Source: JAIEPX01 sp963725255 (GTDB lineage Bacteria > Pseudomonadota > Gammaproteobacteria > JAIEPX01). Taken from it: a stretch of 64,000 nt of DNA. Positions 27,963 to 36,468 of this stretch are shown piece by piece (position 1 is the first letter of the stretch; each line of letters begins with the position of its first letter). The DNA lies in the NCBI GenBank assembly GCA_963725255.1, contig CAVRXV010000008.1:62001-126000 (forward strand), in the 5' to 3' direction. The translations under genes and the position numbers were made by a program. The notes beneath the pieces are model-generated. The model did no database searches. It was not told the DNA's origin and saw only the letters and a program-made list of their open reading frames with translations.

Positions 27963-30900
27963 AAAAGGAAAGAAAGGAAAGGGGTCAAGTCTAAGATTGC
28001 TACCTTCTTTGCCAAAGAAGGTAGCAATCTTAGACTTGACCCCTTTCTTTATTAGCCATTTACCATGTGATGAAGTACGATGTTGCTCCTCTTCGTGACC
28101 CTTTTGTTGTTCTGGTTGTTGTTGATTCTGTTCGACTGTATCTTTCGCATCAGCAAGATCTTGTTCAGCTTGCTTTACTTCGGTCTTATCCTGTTGCTTT
28201 TGTTCATCTGGATTAGTGGAATTTTTTTCTTTATTTTCCTTCCCAATAGGATGATGATCTTCCCATTCCTCAAAAGGTGATTCGTCGGTCTTATCGTCTT
28301 TTTCCTCCATCTTACTGAGCACTTCTTCAGCTTTATCAGTATTCTCATGTGAACCAATTTTCTTGTTGAAATCACTTAGTTCTTTTGGTTCCAGATTAGG
28401 TAGAATTGCTGGAACTATTGCCGGGTTCTTGATAGCTAATGCTACTACAGTATCAATAAAATTTGTTTTTGTATTGTTTTCGCCGCTCTTCAGGAAATTT
28501 TTTACGCCTTCCAAGTACTTTTGTAACACTATAGGATGTTGATTTTCACGATTAAAGGTTGTATTGATTTTCGACGCCAAGTGTTCTGATTTGTTATCAG
28601 TTGAATTAGCACCTGTAAGCGCTGATCTTGCTTCTCCCATACCTATTTTTGTCCAGGTTGGAAGAACTCGTTCTGCAACTCTTGCTGAAACAGAAGTCGT
28701 AGGAGTGGGTGCTGTCGTCGCGGTTACACTTTCAGCCCTGGGTGCTGGCTTGGGAGCTGAAGTTGACGAAGGTGTGGGAGGTACGGATCTCGTAGGTCTT
28801 GGAGTTCCTGCTGGGGCTGAAGGCTCAGGAGCTGCAGCTACATGAGCAGCTGAACTTGCAGTAGAATCTGCTGCTGTTGACACAGTCGAAGTCGTGGGAG
28901 CGGGAGTTGCTGCTGCAGCTACATGAGCGGTTGGGCTTGCTGCAGTAGAATCTGCTGCTGTTGACACAGTCGAAGTCGCGGAAGCGGTTGTTGCAGCTGC
29001 TGCTGTCACAGCCGGAGCGGAAGTGGGTGTTGGCGTAGGCGCTTCTATAGCGGACCTAAGTTCGGGACTTAAACCAGCTGTTAATTCACTTTTGGTTGCC
29101 TCATTAACTGGAGATAGAACGGATTTTGCTTCTTGTGCAAATTGTTCTTGGGTGATCTGACCTTTTTCTAATTTTTCTTTCAGAATGCCTAGCATATCTT
29201 TTCGATCATCGTTTGTGCAATATTCTTTATTGAAATTCTTACGAGCACTCGCATCTTCTGGGCTGGTCATTCGCGTAAATGTTAATGCGTTTAGCGATCG
29301 TTCACCTTGTTCCACTGCAGATGTGTTTCTAAATGTTTCGCTTCGAGCGTCAGCTATTCGAATGACGTCTTCTCCGCCGGCGCTTTTTATTTTACCTCGC
29401 ATTTCAGGGGTCATTGAAACATCTTGGACACCTTCGTCGACTAAATGATGTAAGAGGTTTAAACCCGCTTCGCCAGATCCATGTGTGATTTTAAAACTTG
29501 GATCTCCGGTAGAGGCAACAAATTTAGCTAAGGCTTCTGGATTTTTGGATGAAAGAGTGCCTGAGGCTTTATCAAAAGTAATTCGATGCTGACCTGATTG
29601 AGTATTATAAATTATTTCTTTATTGTCACTTTTTTGGAGATCTGCATACAGATCTTGTGCTTGTTCTTCTTTTTGTTCTTCTGTCGTTCTAGCAGGTGCT
29701 CCTCCGGCTACTTCTGTATCTGCTCGTGCAATGGCATCATCTGCTTTTACAGCGGCATCCAGAGTTTTAGTCGCTCCATCAAGTAGAGCTGCGGTTGTGG
29801 GATCGGCAGTGGCCGCTGCCGCACTGAATCCCCCTGCAGCGGCTCTAGCATCGTCTACGGTCGGAGTTCTTTTTGCTTCCATATCAGCTAAAAATTGTTG
29901 TGCTGCTGCTGCTTCTTTTGAGGCGGATGCACTACGCATTGCCATCACAGCTTTTTTGAAAGGATTCCAATCTGCTAGACCATCAAAATAACCTTTAATA
30001 ATGCCTTGAGATCGCTCTGATAAAACACTCTTTTTTTTGTCGGCCAATTGAAATGGAGAAATGCCAGCAATATGATCGTGTCGTGCAGCAGTTCGTGAGG
30101 ACGCAATAGATGCGCTCATATACTCTCGACGAGATTGTTGCACTTGTTTCAAAGATGTTTTTTGAACATCATCTAGAGATCCTAAATTTTTATTTTCTGC
30201 AGCATCCATTTCATCCAATGCGGTTTTATTATTGCCATGAGGCAATTGACGAAATTTGGTATTATTTTCTTGTAACATTGAGCTTAATTCATTAGGTAAA
30301 TTTGTAGTGCTTTTTTGTAGGGCACCTTCATAACTTGCTTTTGCTGTCTGTGCATATTCACGAGCTGTTTTTTGTGCAGCTGTTAGAGCACGTGCAGCGG
30401 GAGCTGGAGTGGGTGTTGATGATGCAGCTGCTGTAGTTCCTGTTGTTGCTCCTGCAGCTCCTGTAGTTCCTGGTGCTGGTGGTGGAGGAGGTACTGATGT
30501 TGAGGCTGCTGTAGTTCCTGCAGCTCCTGTAGTTCCTGGTGCTGGTGGTGGAGGAGGTACTGATGTTGAGGCTGCTGTAGTTCCTGTAGCTCCTGGCGCG
30601 GGTGGAGGCGAAGGAGCAATAGCCCCAGTTGGAGAACCAGTGCGTGCAGCGTCTAATGCGGCCTCAAAATTATTACCTTGTTCTGTAGTAATTTCTCTCG
30701 TAGTTTCAAGATTCGTGCCAAGTTCGTTTAAATTATTCATAGGTGAGTTTTCTAAAAGGTCGGACCCTTTCTTGATATAATCCTCACGAGCACTCTGAAA
30801 TTCTTGGAGAGCGGCGGCGGGAGTAGCAGAATTGTCCCTTTCTTTAATCGTAATATAAGCATCTGTGGTTAGAAGAATAGATTTATCTGTGGACATAAGC

Positions 30901-31031
30901 TTATCATTTTCTGTTGCATCGAATCCATGATCTGTCTTCATTCTCTCCAGCGTGCCTAAATATTTATTTCTCGCCAGCAAGAATGCTTCTTCATCGGATG
31001 ATAAAGGTTCTGAAGGTAATGGTTTTTTCAT
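27945..31031 (-). CDS. Large Pro/Ala-rich protein of unknown function, effector candidate
   Basis: A 1028-residue protein, not recognised. AAGGAG 7 bases upstream supports the ATG at 31031. The N-terminal ~110 residues are helical. A low-complexity region follows with two tandem 22-residue units containing SVPPPPPAPGTTG, each 66 bases. A Gln/Ala-rich helical part and a second Ser/Thr/Ala-rich region, with repeated TVSTAADSTA, come next, then a Lys/Glu/Gln-rich tail. Proline tracts like these can bind SH3 or profilin-type partners, so a secreted host-directed role is possible, but no signal was identified. The final ~30 residues are encoded by a palindromic repeat (27977-28047), so the original stop was probably earlier. 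Confidence 0.7.
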   Translation of the reverse strand: MKKPLPSEPLSSDEEAFLLARNKYLGTLERMKTDHGFDATENDKLMSTDKSILLTTDAYITIKERDNSATPAAALQEFQSAREDYIKKGSDLLENSPMNNLNELGTNLETTREITTEQGNNFEAALDAARTGSPTGAIAPSPPPAPGATGTTAASTSVPPPPPAPGTTGAAGTTAASTSVPPPPPAPGTTGAAGATTGTTAAASSTPTPAPAARALTAAQKTAREYAQTAKASYEGALQKSTTNLPNELSSMLQENNTKFRQLPHGNNKTALDEMDAAENKNLGSLDDVQKTSLKQVQQSRREYMSASIASSRTAARHDHIAGISPFQLADKKKSVLSERSQGIIKGYFDGLADWNPFKKAVMAMRSASASKEAAAAQQFLADMEAKRTPTVDDARAAAGGFSAAAATADPTTAALLDGATKTLDAAVKADDAIARADTEVAGGAPARTTEEQKEEQAQDLYADLQKSDNKEIIYNTQSGQHRITFDKASGTLSSKNPEALAKFVASTGDPSFKITHGSGEAGLNLLHHLVDEGVQDVSMTPEMRGKIKSAGGEDVIRIADARSETFRNTSAVEQGERSLNALTFTRMTSPEDASARKNFNKEYCTNDDRKDMLGILKEKLEKGQITQEQFAQEAKSVLSPVNEATKSELTAGLSPELRSAIEAPTPTPTSAPAVTAAAATTASATSTVSTAADSTAASPTAHVAAAATPAPTTSTVSTAADSTASSAAHVAAAPEPSAPAGTPRPTRSVPPTPSSTSAPKPAPRAESVTATTAPTPTTSVSARVAERVLPTWTKIGMGEARSALTGANSTDNKSEHLASKINTTFNRENQHPIVLQKYLEGVKNFLKSGENNTKTNFIDTVVALAIKNPAIVPAILPNLEPKELSDFNKKIGSHENTDKAEEVLSKMEEKDDKTDESPFEEWEDHHPIGKENKEKNSTNPDEQKQQDKTEVKQAEQDLADAKDTVEQNQQQPEQQKGHEEEQHRTSSHGKWLIKKGVKSKIATFFGKEGSNLRLDPFPFFPFLQNHT
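27977..28047. repeat. Perfect palindromic repeat, 34-bp arms, inside a coding 3' end
   Basis: Arms 27977-28010 and 28014-28047 are exact inverted copies with a 3-base loop. Ends are GAAAGGGGTCAAG and complement; the core is TCTAAGATTGCTACCTTCTTT. It is translated on the minus strand as part of the C-terminus of the large Pro/Ala-rich protein. Confidence 0.93.
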
Positions 31032-31196
31032 CGATTTTCTCCTTACTCCTACTAAGATTCTCTTCAGACAAGATTCGATACATGTCATTTAGAGCTTGCA
31101 CTGTAAGTATAGTCTATCTTAGTGATTTCGTGGTCAAGTTGACCAAAAGGCAGGCAGGGCGAGCTTTTCGGCTTGATCAGCTTGTAGGATTAGCCC

Positions 31197-33041
31197 TTAG
31201 CACTCATCTTCAATGATTTTTAAGATTTCGTGTTCCAATTGAGTAATCTGAGTTTTCAGGTGAGCACTTTTTTCTTGGAGTTGGGCAAGTTCGGGAGAGT
31301 GAGGAGTATGATAAAGATCAGGATTAATGAGTGCCGCATCAATGTCAGCCAATTCATTTTGTAATTTAGCGAGTTTTTGTTCGTGTTTTTCAATCTTTTT
31401 TTCAGAATGTGCGGTATCGATTTTAGGTTGGGGTTTTTGTACAGGTTTAGATTTAGTTGATTGTAATTTTGATTCACGATCTTTTAGCCACTGACGATAA
31501 TCATCAAGATCGCCATCGAAGCGATTTACGTTTCCATCATCCACTAACCAATATTCATCGACTAAACAATTGAGCAAGTAACGATCGTGAGACACGAGAA
31601 TCATAGCACCTTGAAAATTTTGTAAGGCCATCATGAGTGCTTCGCGCATTTCCATATCGAGATGATTCGTAGGTTCGTCTAATAAAAGTAAATTCGGTTT
31701 TTGCCAAACTAATAAAGCTAATACTAAACGAGATTTCTCACCGCCTGAAAAATTACCGATACTTTCAAAAACTCGATTTCCCGTAAAATCAAATCCGCCT
31801 AAAAATGATCGCGCTTGTTTTTCGCTGATTTTGTCATCTAAACGCTTAAATTGCGTCATCATACTCGCCTCAGGATCGAGTAAATCAAGTTGATGTTGCG
31901 CAAAATAACCAATTTTTATTTTACTGGATGCTTGGTAAATCCCATCCATGATTGAGAGTTGATTTGCCAATAATTTGATGAGTGTCGATTTTCCTGCGCC
32001 ATTTAATCCTAATAATCCAATGCGGTCGCCATCACGTAAACTAAAATTAATATCATGTAAAATAGGTGTGTGATTATATCCGACTGAAGCATGGTCGAGT
32101 GTGAGCATCGGATTAACACCGCACACGTTGTCTGCAAATTCAAAGCTAAACGGAGTTTCTTCATGAACCGCAGCAATCTCAACAATTTTCTCCAGCATTT
32201 TTTTGCGCGAGTTAGCTTGTTTTGCTTTCGAGGCTTTTGCACCAAATCGATCGATAAAATTTTGAAGATGAGCACGGTGTTTTTGTTGTTTAGCAAAAGC
32301 AGCTTGTTGAATCAACAGTTGCTGAGTATATTCACGTTCAAATGTAGTGTAATTTCCAGTATATTTTTTCAATTTTTGATCTTTGAATTGTACAATATGC
32401 GTAGTGACTTCATCGAGAAATTCGCGGTCATGTGAAATTACTAAGACCATACATTCGGCAGAACGAATCCAATCGCCCAACCAAATAATGCCTTCAAGAT
32501 CTAAATGGTTTGTAGGTTCATCTAATAAGAGAATATCTGCGCGTGAAAGCAATACTTGCGCTAAATTTAAACGCATACGCCAACCACCCGAGAAGCTATT
32601 GACGGGTGCGTATAATTGCTCTTGAGTAAATCCGAGTCCGATGAGAATTTTTGCTGCGCGAGCAGGGGCGCTATAGCCATCGATTTCAGCAAAGTGAGTA
32701 TGGGCGTGGGCGATGGCCATACCATCATGGCTATTTTCACTTTCATCTAATTCGGCTTTGCGTTGAGCGTATAAGGCGTCGCCTAATAAAGCATAATCAA
32801 CGGCGTTTTGTTCAGTGGTAGGCAGTTCTTGTTTTATATGAGCGAGCTGACAATTGAGCGGAATTTCTAGCTCGCCTTTGTCAGCAGAGAGTGTGCGAAG
32901 TAAACATTGAAATAAAGACGATTTACCGACGCCATTCGGACCAATAATACCGATTTTTTGCTTGTCGAATAAATCGAGATCGGCATCTTCCAATAGAACT
33001 TTTGTGCCGCGGCGTAAGGTGATTTGTTTTAAATGTATCAT
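31197..33041 (-). CDS. yheS: ABC-F ATPase, YheS type
   Basis: A 614-residue soluble ABC-F protein with two ATPase domains and no membrane span. The first has GPNGVGKSS, FSGGWRMRLNLAQ and LLLDEPTNHLD; the second has GLNGAGKST, FSGGEKSRLVLA and LLLDEPTNHLDMEMREAL. Between them is the linker helix (RAHLQNFIDRFGAKASKAKQ) that reaches into the ribosome in this family. A C-terminal coiled coil (~residues 540-610) follows. The layout and start (MIHLKQITLRRG) match YheS rather than Uup or EttA. These proteins act on stalled or initiating ribosomes. Confidence 0.92.
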   Translation of the reverse strand: MIHLKQITLRRGTKVLLEDADLDLFDKQKIGIIGPNGVGKSSLFQCLLRTLSADKGELEIPLNCQLAHIKQELPTTEQNAVDYALLGDALYAQRKAELDESENSHDGMAIAHAHTHFAEIDGYSAPARAAKILIGLGFTQEQLYAPVNSFSGGWRMRLNLAQVLLSRADILLLDEPTNHLDLEGIIWLGDWIRSAECMVLVISHDREFLDEVTTHIVQFKDQKLKKYTGNYTTFEREYTQQLLIQQAAFAKQQKHRAHLQNFIDRFGAKASKAKQANSRKKMLEKIVEIAAVHEETPFSFEFADNVCGVNPMLTLDHASVGYNHTPILHDINFSLRDGDRIGLLGLNGAGKSTLIKLLANQLSIMDGIYQASSKIKIGYFAQHQLDLLDPEASMMTQFKRLDDKISEKQARSFLGGFDFTGNRVFESIGNFSGGEKSRLVLALLVWQKPNLLLLDEPTNHLDMEMREALMMALQNFQGAMILVSHDRYLLNCLVDEYWLVDDGNVNRFDGDLDDYRQWLKDRESKLQSTKSKPVQKPQPKIDTAHSEKKIEKHEQKLAKLQNELADIDAALINPDLYHTPHSPELAQLQEKSAHLKTQITQLEHEILKIIEDEC

Positions 33042-33102
33042 TTTTGGATCTTAACATGAGTTACGTTAATAAACATCTGCGGTTTCTGTCTTTTTTTTCA
33101 AG

Positions 33103-34950
33103 TTAATTATTTTTTGTTTGGGGTTGATTCTCTTGTTGGATGAGGTCGTCATCGTTCACGTCTCTGTAAATGATATTCAGTCTGCGATTTTCCAATGGGA
33201 TATCGCCATCCAGTAGTGGTTGATCACTATCTTCAGCTTCAGCTCTACTCGATCTCGCGGTTACACGAAGTTGTTCTGAGCTCTGAAGAGGAAAAAACCT
33301 GTTTCTGTTAGAAATCTGGAGTGATCTTTCAGATGCGCAAGAACATATTGTGTTGCAGAGGCAGCGCACGCTTATTCTTCTACCAGCAGCTTTTGCAGCA
33401 CCATATTCCCACGAGAGGAACATCATAACTAAACCAGTTAACATCCCCAAATCTCGTCCCATGGCTGATCCAATTAATCCTAGATTCAATGTGTAAGATA
33501 AAAGGTAAGAGCTGGTTAATCCGACTATACCTAAACCTGTTACAGACGAAATAACGGTCATGAGGGTTCTTTCGAGTCCTCGATCAGCACCACTATAAAT
33601 GATACGAATGGGATCAATAAGAAATGCAGGGGCAGCCCAGCGCATGACTTTAACAGAGGATTCGAGCAGTTCGGGATTGTTTGAGCCAATAACTACTCGA
33701 ATAAGTGCATCCGGCCAAATTTCGAAGGCGAGAAAAGAGACTGTTCCGTAAGAAAACCCAATGAATGCATTGATCCGGCCGAAACTAATCATATCGGTAA
33801 ATCGTCCCATGGATCGGTAACGTGCCACTAAAATATTTGCCGATTCTCCTGCCGCATAAGCGGGTACTAATAATAAAAATCCCCAAGACTGGATAACACC
33901 TTGTGTAGCAAGAACGTGAGAGCCTAGCTTTTCGCCGACCCATTTTATTGCTAAGAAGAGAGTGCCCAGTTCAAAACCGTAAAAGAAAGAGATACCCCAT
34001 CCAATGCCAAGAATCCTTCCTAAATAAGATCTTGTTGATCCACCCATTCGGAATAATTGAAAGGATTGTATAATGGGGTCTGATGAAAAATAAAAATATC
34101 CTAACATACAGCTAAAGTACATCCAGTATTGAGTGGCAATGCCTATGGCAACACCCCACACATTCGGCCCAAAAAGCCTCACTCCAAGTAGATAGGCAAG
34201 GCTATAGCCAACCGCATCACTGATGAGTGAAAAACCTAAAACAACATGGGCTTTGCCGGCGACGTTGGCAATATTAGTACACACAAGGCCACCTAAATAG
34301 GCGAAAATTCCGGGCATGTTGTATCGACAATAGGTTTGAGCTATTGGAATAATTTTTAAGGGTTGGCCTAGAAAATTTAAAAGTGCGCCACTAAATCCAA
34401 ACATAAAGCTCAAAGGAACAGTGTAAATTCCGGCGATTTTCAAACCATCGCGAAAAATTTGTCCAACATCTTGCCGTTGTGGATTCACTATTTCTTGACT
34501 AATGGTAGAGCTTCGAGCGCTTGGGCCTAACATTACTGGCGGTGGTGCTTCGTTAGGATGTTCTTCATTTAATGGACATATTGCAGCGCTTAGTGTTGCG
34601 ACAGCTTGAAATGTTGAGCCTAAAATCGTAGGTGACCATTCGATAATGGCCATAACGGTGACAGCAGCAACTGCCTCTTCACCACCATAAGCAATAAGGT
34701 AAACCTTACCGGAATCGGCCAAGGAATTGACCAGACTCGTTGCGGCAATTTGGGCGTTTAACCAAAGGGATTGTTTTAGTCTTGACCACCAGGAAAGCGT
34801 TTCTTCTCTGGGAGCGTTAGCTTGGGGAATATAATAGCGACGTGATGGTAATGACTCAGGCAGAAATACCTCTTCAGAAGCTTGCTCTTCTTCATCGAAA
34901 GCATTTGGCTCCTCATCAAAATCATGATCTTGTTCACTATGTTCGTTCAT
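33103..34950 (-). CDS. MATE-like multidrug/polysaccharide transporter
   Basis: A 615-residue protein with about 12 hydrophobic spans between residues ~60 and ~530. The central part (GRINAFIGFSYG, then RWAAPAFLIDPIRIIYSGADRG) resembles the MATE family, in which a Na+ or H+ gradient drives export. It is longer than typical MATE proteins (~450) because of an acidic N-terminal extension (DFDEEPNAFDEEEQASEE) and a ~90-residue polar C-terminal tail containing a Cys-rich CLCNTICSC segment. Long cytoplasmic tails are unusual for this family. Substrate unknown. Confidence 0.7.
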   Translation of the reverse strand: MNEHSEQDHDFDEEPNAFDEEEQASEEVFLPESLPSRRYYIPQANAPREETLSWWSRLKQSLWLNAQIAATSLVNSLADSGKVYLIAYGGEEAVAAVTVMAIIEWSPTILGSTFQAVATLSAAICPLNEEHPNEAPPPVMLGPSARSSTISQEIVNPQRQDVGQIFRDGLKIAGIYTVPLSFMFGFSGALLNFLGQPLKIIPIAQTYCRYNMPGIFAYLGGLVCTNIANVAGKAHVVLGFSLISDAVGYSLAYLLGVRLFGPNVWGVAIGIATQYWMYFSCMLGYFYFSSDPIIQSFQLFRMGGSTRSYLGRILGIGWGISFFYGFELGTLFLAIKWVGEKLGSHVLATQGVIQSWGFLLLVPAYAAGESANILVARYRSMGRFTDMISFGRINAFIGFSYGTVSFLAFEIWPDALIRVVIGSNNPELLESSVKVMRWAAPAFLIDPIRIIYSGADRGLERTLMTVISSVTGLGIVGLTSSYLLSYTLNLGLIGSAMGRDLGMLTGLVMMFLSWEYGAAKAAGRRISVRCLCNTICSCASERSLQISNRNRFFPLQSSEQLRVTARSSRAEAEDSDQPLLDGDIPLENRRLNIIYRDVNDDDLIQQENQPQTKNN

Positions 34951-35001
34951 TATACTAACCGTAACCCTATTTTTCTGCTGATGTTACTGAAGAGGTCAAC
35001 T

Positions 35002-35071
35002 GAAGGGGTCAAATCTCCGATTGCCACTATCTCAAGCTTGAGAAAGCAGCAATCGGAGATTTGACCCCTTC
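35002..35071. repeat. Palindromic repeat, nearly complete
   Basis: GAAGGGGTCAAATCTCCGATTG and its complement are exact over 22 bases. The inner part (CTATCTCAAGCTTGAGAAAG) holds a further palindrome, CTCAAGCTTGAG. It fills most of the gap between the ilvE 3' end and the MATE gene start. Confidence 0.88.
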
Positions 35072-35076
35072 GCTGA

Positions 35077-35979
35077 TTATTTTACCACGGTCAGATATTT
35101 TTCATACTCCGGGTTTTTGCCGTGGGCAATGTCGAGATAGGCAAATTTGATGGTTGTAGTAACGGGGCCCACAGCGCCATTTCCGAGAATTTTATCATCG
35201 ATAGAACGAATTGCAGTGACTTCAGCGGCCGTACCTGTAAAAAAAGCTTCATCACATAGATAGGCATCATCAAGAGTAATCTCGGTTTCAACAACTTTAT
35301 AGCCCATTTTGGATGCAATCTCCATAACAGTTGATCTAGTGATTCCTGCAAGAATAGTGCCTAATTTAGGGGTATAAATGACCTCATCTTTTACCATGAA
35401 GAAATTTTCTCCCGCGCCTTCTGAAATGAATCCATCATCATCGAGAAATAAGGCTTCGTGATAATGAGTACCTTGCAATTCAAGCACAGCCAAAATGCCA
35501 TTCAAATAATGGCCACATAATTTTGCTTCGACTTGAGTTGAGTTAGGGTGAATTCGAATATAACGACTGGTTTTAATATCGACCGCGTCGTGTGGTAGAT
35601 ACGCACCCCATGGCCAACAGGCGATTGCAAGTTGGGGAGGGCTGCCGATAGGGTTAACCCCCATTTTGCCATAACCAAAAAATGCGATGGGTCGGATATA
35701 TCCAGCAGGTAATTCGTTAACACGAACCACGTTTTGAACCGCCTCGCAGATTTCTTCAGTCGAGTAGGGTAAATTCATCCTTAAGACATTGGCTGAGTAC
35801 AGCAGACGATCGATGTGGTCTTTTAACCTAAAAATTGTCGGGCCTTTATTGGTATCATAGAATCGAATACCCTCAAAAGCGCCGCCACCGTAGTGTAGTG
35901 TATGAGTCAGGACGTGAATGGTCGCTTGATCCCAAGGCACCAGCTCTCCGTTAAACCAAATTGATTTCGTTTTTTGCAC
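35077..35979 (-). CDS. ilvE: Branched-chain amino acid aminotransferase
   Basis: A 300-residue fold-type IV PLP enzyme that performs the last step of Leu, Ile and Val synthesis. Family features: WFNGELVPWDQATIHVLTHTLHYGGGAFEGIR at the start, the PLP lysine in VEAKLCGHYLNG, EGAGENFF and GITRSTVMEIA. Length matches E. coli IlvE (309). It is a single gene, with repeats on both sides. Confidence 0.95.
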   Translation of the reverse strand: MQKTKSIWFNGELVPWDQATIHVLTHTLHYGGGAFEGIRFYDTNKGPTIFRLKDHIDRLLYSANVLRMNLPYSTEEICEAVQNVVRVNELPAGYIRPIAFFGYGKMGVNPIGSPPQLAIACWPWGAYLPHDAVDIKTSRYIRIHPNSTQVEAKLCGHYLNGILAVLELQGTHYHEALFLDDDGFISEGAGENFFMVKDEVIYTPKLGTILAGITRSTVMEIASKMGYKVVETEITLDDAYLCDEAFFTGTAAEVTAIRSIDDKILGNGAVGPVTTTIKFAYLDIAHGKNPEYEKYLTVVK

Positions 35980-36058
35980 GATTGTCTCCTCTCCTCTTTA
36001 ATCACATAAGTATTGGCCACCAGTTTATCGGGCATTGGGGGAAGAAGGAAGGGGTTGA

Positions 36059-36211
36059 TGGGGTCAAGTCTAAGATTGCTACTCTAAGGACTAAGGAAGG
36101 TGTCAGTAAGGAAGGTGTCAGATCTAATATTACTACATTCTTCTCCGAGACACGTACTTATATTCCGAACTATGCACTGAAAATGTAGTAATATTAGATC
36201 TGACACCTTCC
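36059..36211. repeat. Palindromic repeats, one half copy and one complete copy
   Basis: A half copy (GGGGTCAAGTCTAAGATTGC, 36059-36085) is followed by a second truncated end and then a complete copy. The complete copy has arms 36110-36142 and 36179-36211, ends GGAAGGTGTCAG and complement, and core ATCTAATATTACTACATT. Nesting suggests repeated insertion at the same place. It lies upstream of the kdp operon. Confidence 0.85.
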
Positions 36212-36259
36212 ATCCCAGACCCCTTCCCCACCTCCCCAAGTTCCTGTAACATGAGGCGC

Positions 36260-36355
36260 ATGGAAGACATACTTTACATAGGGATAACTTTGGTCTTTTT
36301 TGGCCTTTGTTTTGGGCTAATAGGCTTTTTTAGTTCTTTATCACGGAGTGATTGA
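36260..36355 (+). CDS. Small hydrophobic protein preceding kdpF
   Basis: A 31-residue peptide beginning MEDILYIGITLVFF: one membrane span, then a short polar tail. Its TGA overlaps the kdpF ATG (TGATG), so translation is coupled. Short one-span reading frames upstream of kdpF occur in other kdp operons, but I know of no assigned function. An in-frame ATG nine bases upstream (36251) is an alternative start. Confidence 0.55.
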   Translation: MEDILYIGITLVFFGLCFGLIGFFSSLSRSD

Positions 36356-36441
36356 TGGGACTTTATCTAACGTGCGGCCTTATCACATTTTCGCTTTTTA
36401 TTTATCTTTTAATTGTGCTTTTTAAACCCGAGTTATTTTAA
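36355..36441 (+). CDS. kdpF: KdpF small subunit of the K+-transporting ATPase
   Basis: A 28-residue one-span peptide (MGLYLTCGLITFSLFIYLL, then a tail ending FKPELF). Length, position just before kdpA and the short hydrophobic pattern match KdpF, which stabilises the Kdp complex in the membrane. It overlaps the preceding small gene by one base. Confidence 0.75.
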   Translation: MGLYLTCGLITFSLFIYLLIVLFKPELF

Positions 36442-36468
36442 ATTTCGAATGAATGAAAGGAATCATGG

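Noticed and set aside
30409..30780. Plus-strand Gly/Val/Ala-rich frame
   Set aside because: It is the complement of the proline-repeat region of the large orphan gene, not a separate protein.
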